64,000 nucleotides of DNA from an uncultured Acidimicrobiales bacterium (lineage in GTDB: Bacteria; Actinomycetota; Acidimicrobiia; Acidimicrobiales; Aldehydirespiratoraceae). Numbering within the stretch: position 1 is the stretch's first letter; every line of letters starts with the position of its first letter. Position numbers and translations under genes: made by a program. The stretch is from contig CAJQPN010000024.1 of NCBI GenBank assembly GCA_905480195.1, positions 1 to 64,000 of the forward strand, given 5' to 3'. The notes beneath the pieces were generated by a model. That model worked only from the letters and a program-made list of their open reading frames with translations, did no database searches and was not told the origin of the DNA. This document shows positions 56,473 to 64,000 of the stretch, in pieces.

Positions 56473-57657
56473 GTGAAGCTTTTCGACACGGCCCGCAATG
56501 AGGTCGTCCTGTTCGAGCCGGGCCCCGAGGTCCGGATGTATGTCTGTGGCATCACGCCCTACGACTCGACCCACCTCGGTCACGCGAACACATACCTCAC
56601 CTATGACCTCCTGATCCGCCGGCTCGAAGATCTTGGCCACGAAGTGAAACTCGTCCGAAACATCACCGATGTCGACGATTCGATCCTGCCGAAAGCTCGA
56701 GAACTGGGTGTCGACTTCCTCGAACTCGCTGCAGCCGAGACCGCCCGCTTCCACCGCGACATGCTGGCCCTCAACACCCGGCCTGTGTTCGCGGAACCCC
56801 ACGCGACCAGATGGGTCGCCGACATGGTCGACCTCATCGAGGTGCTCGCACAAAAGGGTCACACCTACGCGGTCGACGGAACCGTCTTCTTCGACGTGTC
56901 GACGTTTCCGAGCTTTGGTGCTCTCTCCGGCTACAGCGACGAGCACATGATCGAATTCTCCGCCGAGCGGGGCGGGAATCCCGACGACCCGCGGTTGCGC
57001 AACCCCCTCGACTTCATCCTCTGGCAGCCGTCGCTGGACGACGAACCGGCTTGGCCATCGCCGTGGGGCGACGGTCGCCCTGGCTGGCACATCGAGTGTT
57101 CGGCGATGTCGATGGGCATCCTTGGCCCCACCCTCGACCTGCACGGCGGTGGTTCCGATCTGATCTTTCCTCACCACGAGTGCAGTCGAGCCCAGAGCGA
57201 GGCAGCCAACGGCGTCACCTTCGCCAAGCACTGGATGCACACCGGCATGGTCGCTTATCAGGGAACCAAAATGTCGAAGTCGCTCGGCAACCTCGTGTTC
57301 GTCAGCGAACTCTCGAAGATCCACGACCCTCGGGCCATCCGGCTCGCACTCATGCGCCACCATTACCGCAGCGACTGGGAGTGGTTCGACGATGACATCG
57401 AGATCGGTACCCGACTACTCGATCGGATGCACCGTGCCGCCCATACGGCACATGGCCCCGACCCTTCGGGCTACGCCGAACGCGTCCGCGCAGCACTCGA
57501 CGACGATCTCGACGCACCGACCGCGCTCGGCGCGCTGACCGAGTTGGCCAACGCAATTCTCAAGGGCGGGGACGACCCTGCTGCCCCTACAGTTTTGGGT
57601 GAACTCGGTGCGCTTGTCGGCGTCGACCTCGACACCGCCCCGGCACCACTCAGCTGA
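56473..57657 (+). CDS. mshC: MshC-like cysteine:GlcN-Ins ligase (mycothiol biosynthesis), CysRS paralogue
   Basis: MYVCGITPYDSTHLGHANTYLTYDLLIRRLEDLGH, KMSKSLGNLVFVSEL..DPRAIRLALMRHHYRSDWEW; 394 aa, shorter at the C-terminus than CysS. Confidence 0.87.
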   Translation: MKLFDTARNEVVLFEPGPEVRMYVCGITPYDSTHLGHANTYLTYDLLIRRLEDLGHEVKLVRNITDVDDSILPKARELGVDFLELAAAETARFHRDMLALNTRPVFAEPHATRWVADMVDLIEVLAQKGHTYAVDGTVFFDVSTFPSFGALSGYSDEHMIEFSAERGGNPDDPRLRNPLDFILWQPSLDDEPAWPSPWGDGRPGWHIECSAMSMGILGPTLDLHGGGSDLIFPHHECSRAQSEAANGVTFAKHWMHTGMVAYQGTKMSKSLGNLVFVSELSKIHDPRAIRLALMRHHYRSDWEWFDDDIEIGTRLLDRMHRAAHTAHGPDPSGYAERVRAALDDDLDAPTALGALTELANAILKGGDDPAAPTVLGELGALVGVDLDTAPAPLS

Positions 57658-57682
57658 AACCCAACCCAGAGAGAGTTCGACC

Positions 57683-59065
57683 GTGATCCGCCTCTACGAC
57701 ACGCTCACCGGTGAGGTCCGTCCGCTCGCGCAGCGCGACGAAGGCAAGGTCTCGCTGTACGCGTGTGGGCCCACCGTCTATGACCACCCACACCTCGGGC
57801 ACGCCCGTCAGGCCATGACGTATGACTTCATGCGTCGGTACTTCGAATGGCGGGGCTTCGAGGTTCACCACGTCGCCAACGTCACCGACATCGACGACAA
57901 CATCATCAATCGCGCCAGCCGGGAAGGATCCACCGAACCCGAGGTTGCCGCCGAATGGAAAGCGGTCTACGACGAGGCGATCTTCGAAAGACTCAACGTC
58001 TTGCGCCCGCACGACCGCCCGCACGCCACCGAGTTCGTCGACGAGATGGTCGAGTTCATCGCGACCCTTGTCGACAACGGCACCGCATACGCGAACGAGT
58101 CCGGCGTGTACCTGCGAGTGCATCTCGTTGCGGGATACGGAGATCTGGTCCACCGCTCACTCGACGACCTCCGCGAGGGCGCCGGCGCCCGCGTCAACGT
58201 CGACGACAACAAAGAAGACCCGCTCGACTTCGCCCTGTGGAAGGCGGCAAAGCCGGGGGAGCCGGTGTGGGCTTCGCCGTGGGGCGACGGGCGTCCCGGT
58301 TGGCACATCGAATGCGTCGCAATGAGTCTCGGCATCCTCGGTGACGGATTCGACCTTCACGGCGGCGGAACCGACCTCGCCTTCCCGCACCACACAAACG
58401 AGCGCGCCGAGGCAATCGCTGCAGGCCGCGATTTCGCCCAACATTGGGCCCACAATGCGATGCTCAACATCGGTGGCGAGAAGATGTCCAAGTCGCTCGG
58501 CAACTACACCACGATCGGCGCGCTGCTCGACGAACACCCCGACAATGCGAGGGCCCTCCGGCTCGCCCTTCTGCAAACTCACTACCGCAAGGTGATGGAA
58601 CTCAACACCGGTGTGATGGAGCAGGCCCGCGAGGGTGTCAAACGCCTCGACGCGATGGCGCGCAAGGCAACGTCGGCTGGCGTGGCGCTCGATGGCGCAG
58701 GGCGCGACACCAATGCCATCGCTGCGTTCACGGCGGCGATGGACGACGACCTCGGGACGCCAGAGGGAGTCGCCACCATGTTCGAGACGATCCGCCGGGC
58801 CAACGCCGCCCTCGACGCCGACGATGACGACGCCGCCGCTCTCGCCGCGACCGCGGTCGAGCTCGCCGCAGCGATGGGTCTTGAGGTGCAGGGAGTCGAG
58901 CCAGCCGGTGACGACGACGCCCACATCGACGGACTCGTCGCAGCCCGAACCCAGGCTCGAGCCGACAAGGACTTCGCTGAAGCCGACCGAATCCGAGACG
59001 AGCTCACGAAGATGGGAATCGCCGTTGAGGACACACCGAACGGACCGATCTGGCATCGTTCGTAG
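57683..59065 (+). CDS. cysS: Cysteinyl-tRNA synthetase
   Basis: VSLYACGPTVYDHPHLGHARQAMTYDFMRRYFEWRGFEVHHVANVTDIDDNIINRA, GDGRPGWHIECVAMS, EKMSKSLGNYTTI, C-terminal DALR-type region; GTG start. Confidence 0.94.
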   Translation: MIRLYDTLTGEVRPLAQRDEGKVSLYACGPTVYDHPHLGHARQAMTYDFMRRYFEWRGFEVHHVANVTDIDDNIINRASREGSTEPEVAAEWKAVYDEAIFERLNVLRPHDRPHATEFVDEMVEFIATLVDNGTAYANESGVYLRVHLVAGYGDLVHRSLDDLREGAGARVNVDDNKEDPLDFALWKAAKPGEPVWASPWGDGRPGWHIECVAMSLGILGDGFDLHGGGTDLAFPHHTNERAEAIAAGRDFAQHWAHNAMLNIGGEKMSKSLGNYTTIGALLDEHPDNARALRLALLQTHYRKVMELNTGVMEQAREGVKRLDAMARKATSAGVALDGAGRDTNAIAAFTAAMDDDLGTPEGVATMFETIRRANAALDADDDDAAALAATAVELAAAMGLEVQGVEPAGDDDAHIDGLVAARTQARADKDFAEADRIRDELTKMGIAVEDTPNGPIWHRS

Positions 59066-60151
59066 GTGACGATCCTCGAACCCGTCCCCCTCGAACCGCT
59101 CCCAGCCCTGCCTGCTCAGCCGGCAGGAGTGCCATGGCCGACGAAGGACTGGCCCACCGGCTCACTCCCCGGGCATGTTGATCCTGCGGAGCTGGAGACG
59201 CTCATCGAATCCGCTTTCGGACCCGAACCCGACCCCGGCTTTGGTGAATCGCACGCACTCGTCATCGTCCATGAAGGCCGTATCGTCGCCGAGCGATACG
59301 GCGCGAATACCGGTCCCGACACTCCGCTGTTGTCGTGGTCGATGGCCAAGAGCGTCACCCATTCCCTCGTCGGCATTCTCGTGAAGGATGGACGACTCGA
59401 TCCTGGGGCGGTTGCACCAATCGATGCATGGCGAGATGCCCACGATCCGCGGAGCCGCATCACCCTTCAGCATCTGCTGCGGATGACAGACGGACTCGAA
59501 TTCAATGAGGACTACTCGCTTCCGTCTGGTGACGCCGACTCGGGTGAAGCTCGGTGGAGCCACTGCATCGACATGCTGTTCGGCAGTGGCCAGGACGACG
59601 TCGCCGGCTATGCGATCGAGCGTCCCGCTCGCCACGAGCCCGGCGTAGTCTTCAACTACTCGTCGGGCACGTCGAACATTGTTTCGCGAATCATCGGCGA
59701 CGAACTCGGCGGCGGCTCCGAGACGCTCCGGTCGTTCGTGAACGATCGGCTCTTCCAACCAATCGGTGTTCGAACCGCCGACCTCACCTTCGATGCAGCC
59801 GGCAACTTCGTCGGCTCGTCCTATCTCCACATGACCGCCCGCGACTGGGCCCGCTTCGGCCTGCTCAACCTTCGTGGGGGTGAATGGGACGGCGAGCAGA
59901 TCGTGCCGCGTTCGTGGGTAGAAGACTGCCGCCGTGCCTGGGCCGTCGACGAGGACGGAAGCCATTACGGCACCCACTGGTGGGTCGGTGACGACGGCCG
60001 GGGTTCGTTCTGGTGCAGCGGATTCGAGATCCAACGGGTCATCTGCGTCCCCCGCACCGATCTCGTTGTCGTACGGCTTGGCCGGACCCCGCAAGAGAAC
60101 TACGACACCCCAAAAGTCTGGCTCGAAACGATCATTGCCCTCTTCGACTGA
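59066..60151 (+). CDS. Serine hydrolase (beta-lactamase class C family)
   Basis: LLSWSMAKSVTHSLVGILVKDGRL (SxxK), FNYSSGTSNIVSRII (YxS). Confidence 0.9.
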   Translation: MTILEPVPLEPLPALPAQPAGVPWPTKDWPTGSLPGHVDPAELETLIESAFGPEPDPGFGESHALVIVHEGRIVAERYGANTGPDTPLLSWSMAKSVTHSLVGILVKDGRLDPGAVAPIDAWRDAHDPRSRITLQHLLRMTDGLEFNEDYSLPSGDADSGEARWSHCIDMLFGSGQDDVAGYAIERPARHEPGVVFNYSSGTSNIVSRIIGDELGGGSETLRSFVNDRLFQPIGVRTADLTFDAAGNFVGSSYLHMTARDWARFGLLNLRGGEWDGEQIVPRSWVEDCRRAWAVDEDGSHYGTHWWVGDDGRGSFWCSGFEIQRVICVPRTDLVVVRLGRTPQENYDTPKVWLETIIALFD

Positions 60152-60158
60152 CCGTGCG

Positions 60159-61763
60159 CTATTGCTCGGCGCGATCTCCGATCGCGAAGAGGAAACCGGC
60201 ACGGGTGCCGACGATGATCTTCCCGTTCCACAACGCCGGGGTCGACTCGATGCAACCCCCGAGGTCGATCTCCCAGAGCTTCGGCGGTTCGACCGTCGTA
60301 TCGGAGACATCGAACGCATGCAAGGTGCCACCGCAATCACCCTGGATCCACACATCGTCGACGATGACTGGCGATGCCCACGTAGGCCCGACGAGATCGA
60401 TTCGCCACCGCTCCTCGCCGGTGAACCGATCGAGGCCGAGGACATCGCCACTGTCGGTCGGCACGATCAACAGGTCGGCATAAAGACCCGGAGTTGCCCA
60501 GACGCCCGAATCGAGCCTCGGTCGCTGATCGACCCCCCACACGAGCGCCTCATCAGGTGGCTCCGTTGGGTCGAGCTTGATGATCTGGCCGACATCGCGG
60601 CTGCGCTCAGTCCCGCGCTCGTACTCGATGCCGGCGTAAAGCATCCCCTCATCGTCGATCACTAGCGTGGCGTCGGTGTCGTCGCCTGCCCAGTACCGGA
60701 ACACCTGCCTGACATCGAGGCCATGCTCGAGACCGGCGAGATCCCAGCCCTGGATCAGCCCGCCGCTGTTTGCGAAGTACACGACGTTGCCCGACATGGC
60801 AACCGAACTCTCGATCGAAACATTGTTCCCGACCGCTCGAATCAGTTCGTCGTCCCAGCCCGGACGGTTGAACACAAGCTCGGGGTCGACCGTGACGGCA
60901 CCGTTCTGGTCGTAGCCCCGGTTGAGCCTGACGACGTGGAACTGGGAGTTCTCACCGCCGATCAACAGGTGATCACGCAAGACCAGTCCTGCGCCGTCCC
61001 AGTCGTTGTTCCACTTCGTGGGCGTTACGTCGTAGGCGTTGAGCGCCCATAGCTCACGTGGCTCAGCACCGTCGAAGGCGATGATCCGATAGTTGTTGTC
61101 ACGGCTTCCGGTGTAGAGCAACGGGTAGCCGTCGGGATCGATGGTGACCGATCCCTTGATGATGTCGCCCGTGGGGAACGAGGGCAGTTTCGCCTTGCCG
61201 GTCTCGAAGTCGAGAAAGTGCACGTTGCGGTCGTACGCACCGAACGCAACCCAGGTTTCGCCGTTGCGTTCGAAGACAGCCGGCTGGCCCGTCCACCCCG
61301 ACCCGCACCAGGTGGTGGCCTCGCCACCGACCGAGGACGTCGAACACATCGCCTGGCTGGGGTACGACCAAACCACCTTGGGTTCGCTCGGCACCGGGCC
61401 TCGCCCGTAGTACGTGCGGGTCGGGTTACCACGAAAGGTCAACAACCCGTCGACGGTGTCGCCGTAGGGCTCACCGACCGAGGCCGGATCAACCCAACCG
61501 AGGTAGGGCCGCTCCGGAGTCGTGGTCGACGTGCCGGTCTTGGCCGGCATCGTGGTAGTCGGCATTGGGTTCGTCGGCATTGGGTTCGTCGGCATTGCGG
61601 TAGTCGACGAAGCCATGGGCGCTGCCGCCTGCTCGAACCCCGCGGGCTCGCCCGCAGGGTTCGGCCACACGACCAATACTGCGAGCAACGCCAACGTGAG
61701 CAACAGTCCCGCGATGGCAAAGCGAGCGTTTCGCGCCGACCAGTACGAATCGCCGGGGATCAC
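60159..61763 (-). CDS. PQQ-binding-like beta-propeller repeat protein with N-terminal TM anchor
   Basis: FAIAGLLLTLALLAVLVVW; beta-propeller blades such as SGVWATPGLYADLLIVPTDSGDVLGLDRFTGEERWRIDL, STPALWNGKIIVGTRAGFLFAIG. Confidence 0.85.
   Translation of the reverse strand: MIPGDSYWSARNARFAIAGLLLTLALLAVLVVWPNPAGEPAGFEQAAAPMASSTTAMPTNPMPTNPMPTTTMPAKTGTSTTTPERPYLGWVDPASVGEPYGDTVDGLLTFRGNPTRTYYGRGPVPSEPKVVWSYPSQAMCSTSSVGGEATTWCGSGWTGQPAVFERNGETWVAFGAYDRNVHFLDFETGKAKLPSFPTGDIIKGSVTIDPDGYPLLYTGSRDNNYRIIAFDGAEPRELWALNAYDVTPTKWNNDWDGAGLVLRDHLLIGGENSQFHVVRLNRGYDQNGAVTVDPELVFNRPGWDDELIRAVGNNVSIESSVAMSGNVVYFANSGGLIQGWDLAGLEHGLDVRQVFRYWAGDDTDATLVIDDEGMLYAGIEYERGTERSRDVGQIIKLDPTEPPDEALVWGVDQRPRLDSGVWATPGLYADLLIVPTDSGDVLGLDRFTGEERWRIDLVGPTWASPVIVDDVWIQGDCGGTLHAFDVSDTTVEPPKLWEIDLGGCIESTPALWNGKIIVGTRAGFLFAIGDRAEQ
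61546..61605 (-). repeat. About four 15-bp tandem units (GGCATTGGGTTCGTC consensus on + strand) encoding PMPTN/T-type repeats
   Basis: Direct reading. Confidence 0.8.
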
Positions 61764-62590
61764 ACGGCGAGGCGAAGCTGACCAGCCGTAGGCTCGGAGT
61801 CGTGGAGACCAGACAGACCCCCACCAACGGTCGCCTTTTCTGGCGAGGCCTCAGCCGAGCGTGTGCCGTGTGCGGCCAACGCAGACTCACGCGTCGACTG
61901 ATCGCCCTGAGCGACGCGTGTCCGCGCTGTGGCTTCCGCTTCGAGCGCCAACCAGGTCACTTCTTGGGCGCGGTCATCATGAGCACGATCGTCACCTTCG
62001 GCCTGATCCTCATCACCATCCTCGCTGGCGTGTGGGTGCTGTGGCCCGACGTCGATGCGCTGCGACTGTCGATCGTTCCTCTGGCCATCGCCGTGATCGT
62101 TCCCCCGGCGCTTCACCCCACCTGCAAGACCCTGTGGGTCGCCATTGACCTCATGATGCGCCCGCTCGATCCCGGCGAAGCTGTCGGGGATCTCATCTCC
62201 GAGGAAGGCGCGGCGAAGAAGCGGTGAACGCACCGATGCCACAGCATCAGGGACTTCACGACCGCGCAACGGGCCCCATTGCATCTGACCCGAACCTGCG
62301 ACTTCGCTCCGCGCGTGGTCTGGGTTGGTCGACGAGCCGGGGGCTCCATGGGTGCGGGGACGCGCCAGCGCAGTGGCGCCCGACTCCGCCGCCGTCGTAC
62401 CTCTCCGATCGATGATCGTCCAACCCTTGGGGACCGAGGCCCGCTCGAGATGCACGCAACAGAGCGCAGTTCCGAAGCGATCACCGGTGGGATCACCCAA
62501 CGAGAGCAGCTCGACTCGGTGCTCGCTGTAGTGGGACAGCAAGATTCCCGCTTGCTCTCGACCGCATGTCGGACGCTGACACGACCCCAT
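61760..62590 (-). CDS. DUF3499-like zinc-motif protein; 3' boundary uncertain (frame runs antisense through the DUF983 gene)
   Basis: MGSCQRPTCGREQAGILLSHYSEHRVELLSLGDPTGDRFGTALCCVHLERASVPKGWTIIDRR... resembles the DUF3499 pattern C-x4-C...H-x-ER-(x)3-PxGW; conserved part is only about 62400-62590. Confidence 0.6.
   Translation of the reverse strand: MGSCQRPTCGREQAGILLSHYSEHRVELLSLGDPTGDRFGTALCCVHLERASVPKGWTIIDRRGTTAAESGATALARPRTHGAPGSSTNPDHARSEVAGSGQMQWGPLRGREVPDAVASVRSPLLRRAFLGDEIPDSFAGIERAHHEVNGDPQGLAGGVKRRGNDHGDGQRNDRQSQRIDVGPQHPHASEDGDEDQAEGDDRAHDDRAQEVTWLALEAEATARTRVAQGDQSTRESALAAHGTRSAEASPEKATVGGGLSGLHDSEPTAGQLRLAV
61802..62227 (+). CDS. DUF983 domain-containing membrane protein
   Basis: GTG start; RACAVCGQRRLTRRLIALSDACPRCGFRFERQPGHFLGAVIMSTIVTFGLI (paired CxxC plus TMs). 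Confidence 0.9.
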   Translation: METRQTPTNGRLFWRGLSRACAVCGQRRLTRRLIALSDACPRCGFRFERQPGHFLGAVIMSTIVTFGLILITILAGVWVLWPDVDALRLSIVPLAIAVIVPPALHPTCKTLWVAIDLMMRPLDPGEAVGDLISEEGAAKKR

Positions 62591-62693
62591 AGTACGGAAC
62601 GTACCGAAAGGGTCTGACAGCCTCTGGGATCCCCGCTACATCTGTGGATAACCGCCGCAGAACCCAGGGAACAGCCCGAGTTACGCTCGACGC

Positions 62694-63374
62694 ATGATCA
62701 TCGGGTTCGACGCCGACGATACGCTGTGGCACAACGAGGACGGCTTTCAGGCCAGCCAACGCGAATTCGAGTCGCTGCTTGCGGAGTGGGCCAACGCTCC
62801 CGAGATCGAAGATCAGCTGTTCGAGATCGAGATGCGAAACATGCCCCGCTATGGCTACGGCGTGAAGGCGCACACCCTGTCGATGATCGAGACAGCCATC
62901 TCCGTGTCCGAGGGGCAGGCCAGCGCGGCGCTCATGGCCGAGATCCTCGACCTTGGGCACGCGCTCCTCGACCGGCCCGTCGAACTGCTCGACGGCGTCG
63001 TCGAAGTGCTCGACGAGCTCGCCGACCTCACCCTGATGCTCATCACCAAAGGCGATCTCTACCACCAGTTATCACGCATCGACTCGAGCGGCCTGAAGGA
63101 CCGGTTCTGGCAGACCGAGATCGTCGCCCACAAGGACGTGCCCACGTACAAGCGAGTCCTCGGTCTTCACGGCATCGAGCCGGAACACTTCGTGATGGTC
63201 GGCAACTCGTTGCCCTCCGACGTTCTTCCGGTGATCGAACTCGGCGGCCGCGGCGTTCACGTGCCGTACCACGTCACCTGGAGCCACGAACAACACGAAG
63301 GGCATCACGAAGCGCCGGTGATCCAATCGCTGACCGATCTCCCTTCGCTCCTGTCAGACTGGGAGATCCACTGA
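62694..63374 (+). CDS. HAD family hydrolase
   Basis: MIIGFDADDTLWHNEDGF, LMLITKGDLYHQLSRIDSSGL, HFVMVGNSLPSDVLPVIELGGRGVHVPYH. Confidence 0.92.
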   Translation: MIIGFDADDTLWHNEDGFQASQREFESLLAEWANAPEIEDQLFEIEMRNMPRYGYGVKAHTLSMIETAISVSEGQASAALMAEILDLGHALLDRPVELLDGVVEVLDELADLTLMLITKGDLYHQLSRIDSSGLKDRFWQTEIVAHKDVPTYKRVLGLHGIEPEHFVMVGNSLPSDVLPVIELGGRGVHVPYHVTWSHEQHEGHHEAPVIQSLTDLPSLLSDWEIH

Positions 63375-63377
63375 CGA

Positions 63378-64000
63378 TCAGCGTGTTGCGATGATCTGCA
63401 TCGGAGCCAAGATGCCGCTGCGCAGCGCCGCACCCAAGTTGGCGAGCATGGTCGAAACGTCGGGACCCATAACGGTGGCGAGTGACACAGGCGTTGGGCC
63501 CTGTTCGCTGGCGGCTGCCGTTGCTTGCAATGCCATCTGGGTCCGATCAACCGGTTCGCTGACCACGAAGCCGCCTGCCTCGAGGGCCGCGATGTAGGCG
63601 GCGGGGGTTTCGACATGAGCTTGGCTGGCTTCGCTCGCGAACGGCTGGGGCAGGTCGAATTCACCATCGCCCACTCGCATGATGTCGTAGATCGCGAAGC
63701 GGCTACCTGGCGCAAGGAGACCACCGACGGCGGCGAAGAGCGCTCGCTTGTCGGGAACATTCATCCCGACGTGTATCAATACAGCCGCAGTGACGGTGCG
63801 ATCGACAGTCAATGCTGTGGCGTCACCTACCACGAACCTCGTTCGATCCGCGAGTCCAACTGCCGCCGACAGCGCGCCTGCAGCGTCGACGAACGACGGA
63901 GTGAGATCGACCCCGGTGACCCGGCAACCAGCAAGCGACGCGAAGCGGCGTGCCGGTCCCCCGATTCCGCAGCCGATATCGAGGAGATGGTCATCGGCAC
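63378..64000 (-). CDS. Class I SAM-dependent methyltransferase (5' end outside the window)
   Basis: Reverse frame open to the edge: ADDHLLDIGCGIGGPARRFASLAGCRVTGVDLTPSFVDAAGALSAAVGLADRTRFVVGDATAL...; AAVGGLLAPGSRFAIYDIMR. Confidence 0.9.
   Translation of the reverse strand, partial: ADDHLLDIGCGIGGPARRFASLAGCRVTGVDLTPSFVDAAGALSAAVGLADRTRFVVGDATALTVDRTVTAAVLIHVGMNVPDKRALFAAVGGLLAPGSRFAIYDIMRVGDGEFDLPQPFASEASQAHVETPAAYIAALEAGGFVVSEPVDRTQMALQATAAASEQGPTPVSLATVMGPDVSTMLANLGAALRSGILAPMQIIATR

Overview
High-GC actinobacterial chromosomal window (Acidimicrobiia/Ilumatobacter-like by gene content; taxonomy is inference). It is almost fully coding: about 60 protein genes, with no rRNA, tRNA, CRISPR array or transposase recognised. 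Content is mainly catabolic and CoA-linked: acyl-CoA carboxylase and dehydrogenases, CoA ligases, enoyl-CoA hydratases, thiolase, two P450s, haloalkane dehalogenase, HpaD/HpaE/HpaI-like aromatic meta-cleavage proteins, carotenoid oxygenase and sarcosine-oxidase-like soxA-G-B-D. It also has the tandem thiol genes mshC-cysS, an arylsulfatase, a SulP transporter and several TetR/MarR regulators. The most notable observation is at 48141-48689. Two ORFs called separately in the track (48090-48275 and 48303-48689) form one continuous AhpC/TSA-like redoxin frame, interrupted by a single in-frame TGA exactly where the first redox Cys of a CxxC motif is expected (FHRHIH-[TGA]-LPC). A perfect 7-bp stem with a 7-nt loop lies 12 nt downstream, at bacterial-SECIS spacing. 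This is a candidate selenocysteine (UxxC) redoxin that routine annotation would split. Other leads are two near-identical palindromic operators (27949-27966 and 28831-28854), a DUF3499-like gene on the antisense strand enclosing a DUF983 gene, a compact SoxA-like subunit with an intact [2Fe-2S] BFD-type Cys motif, a nitroreductase-SRPBCC fusion, an unannotated 53-aa ORF coupled to a double-GNAT protein, and an alpha/beta-hydrolase remnant. All calls come from reading the sequence; no database search was run.
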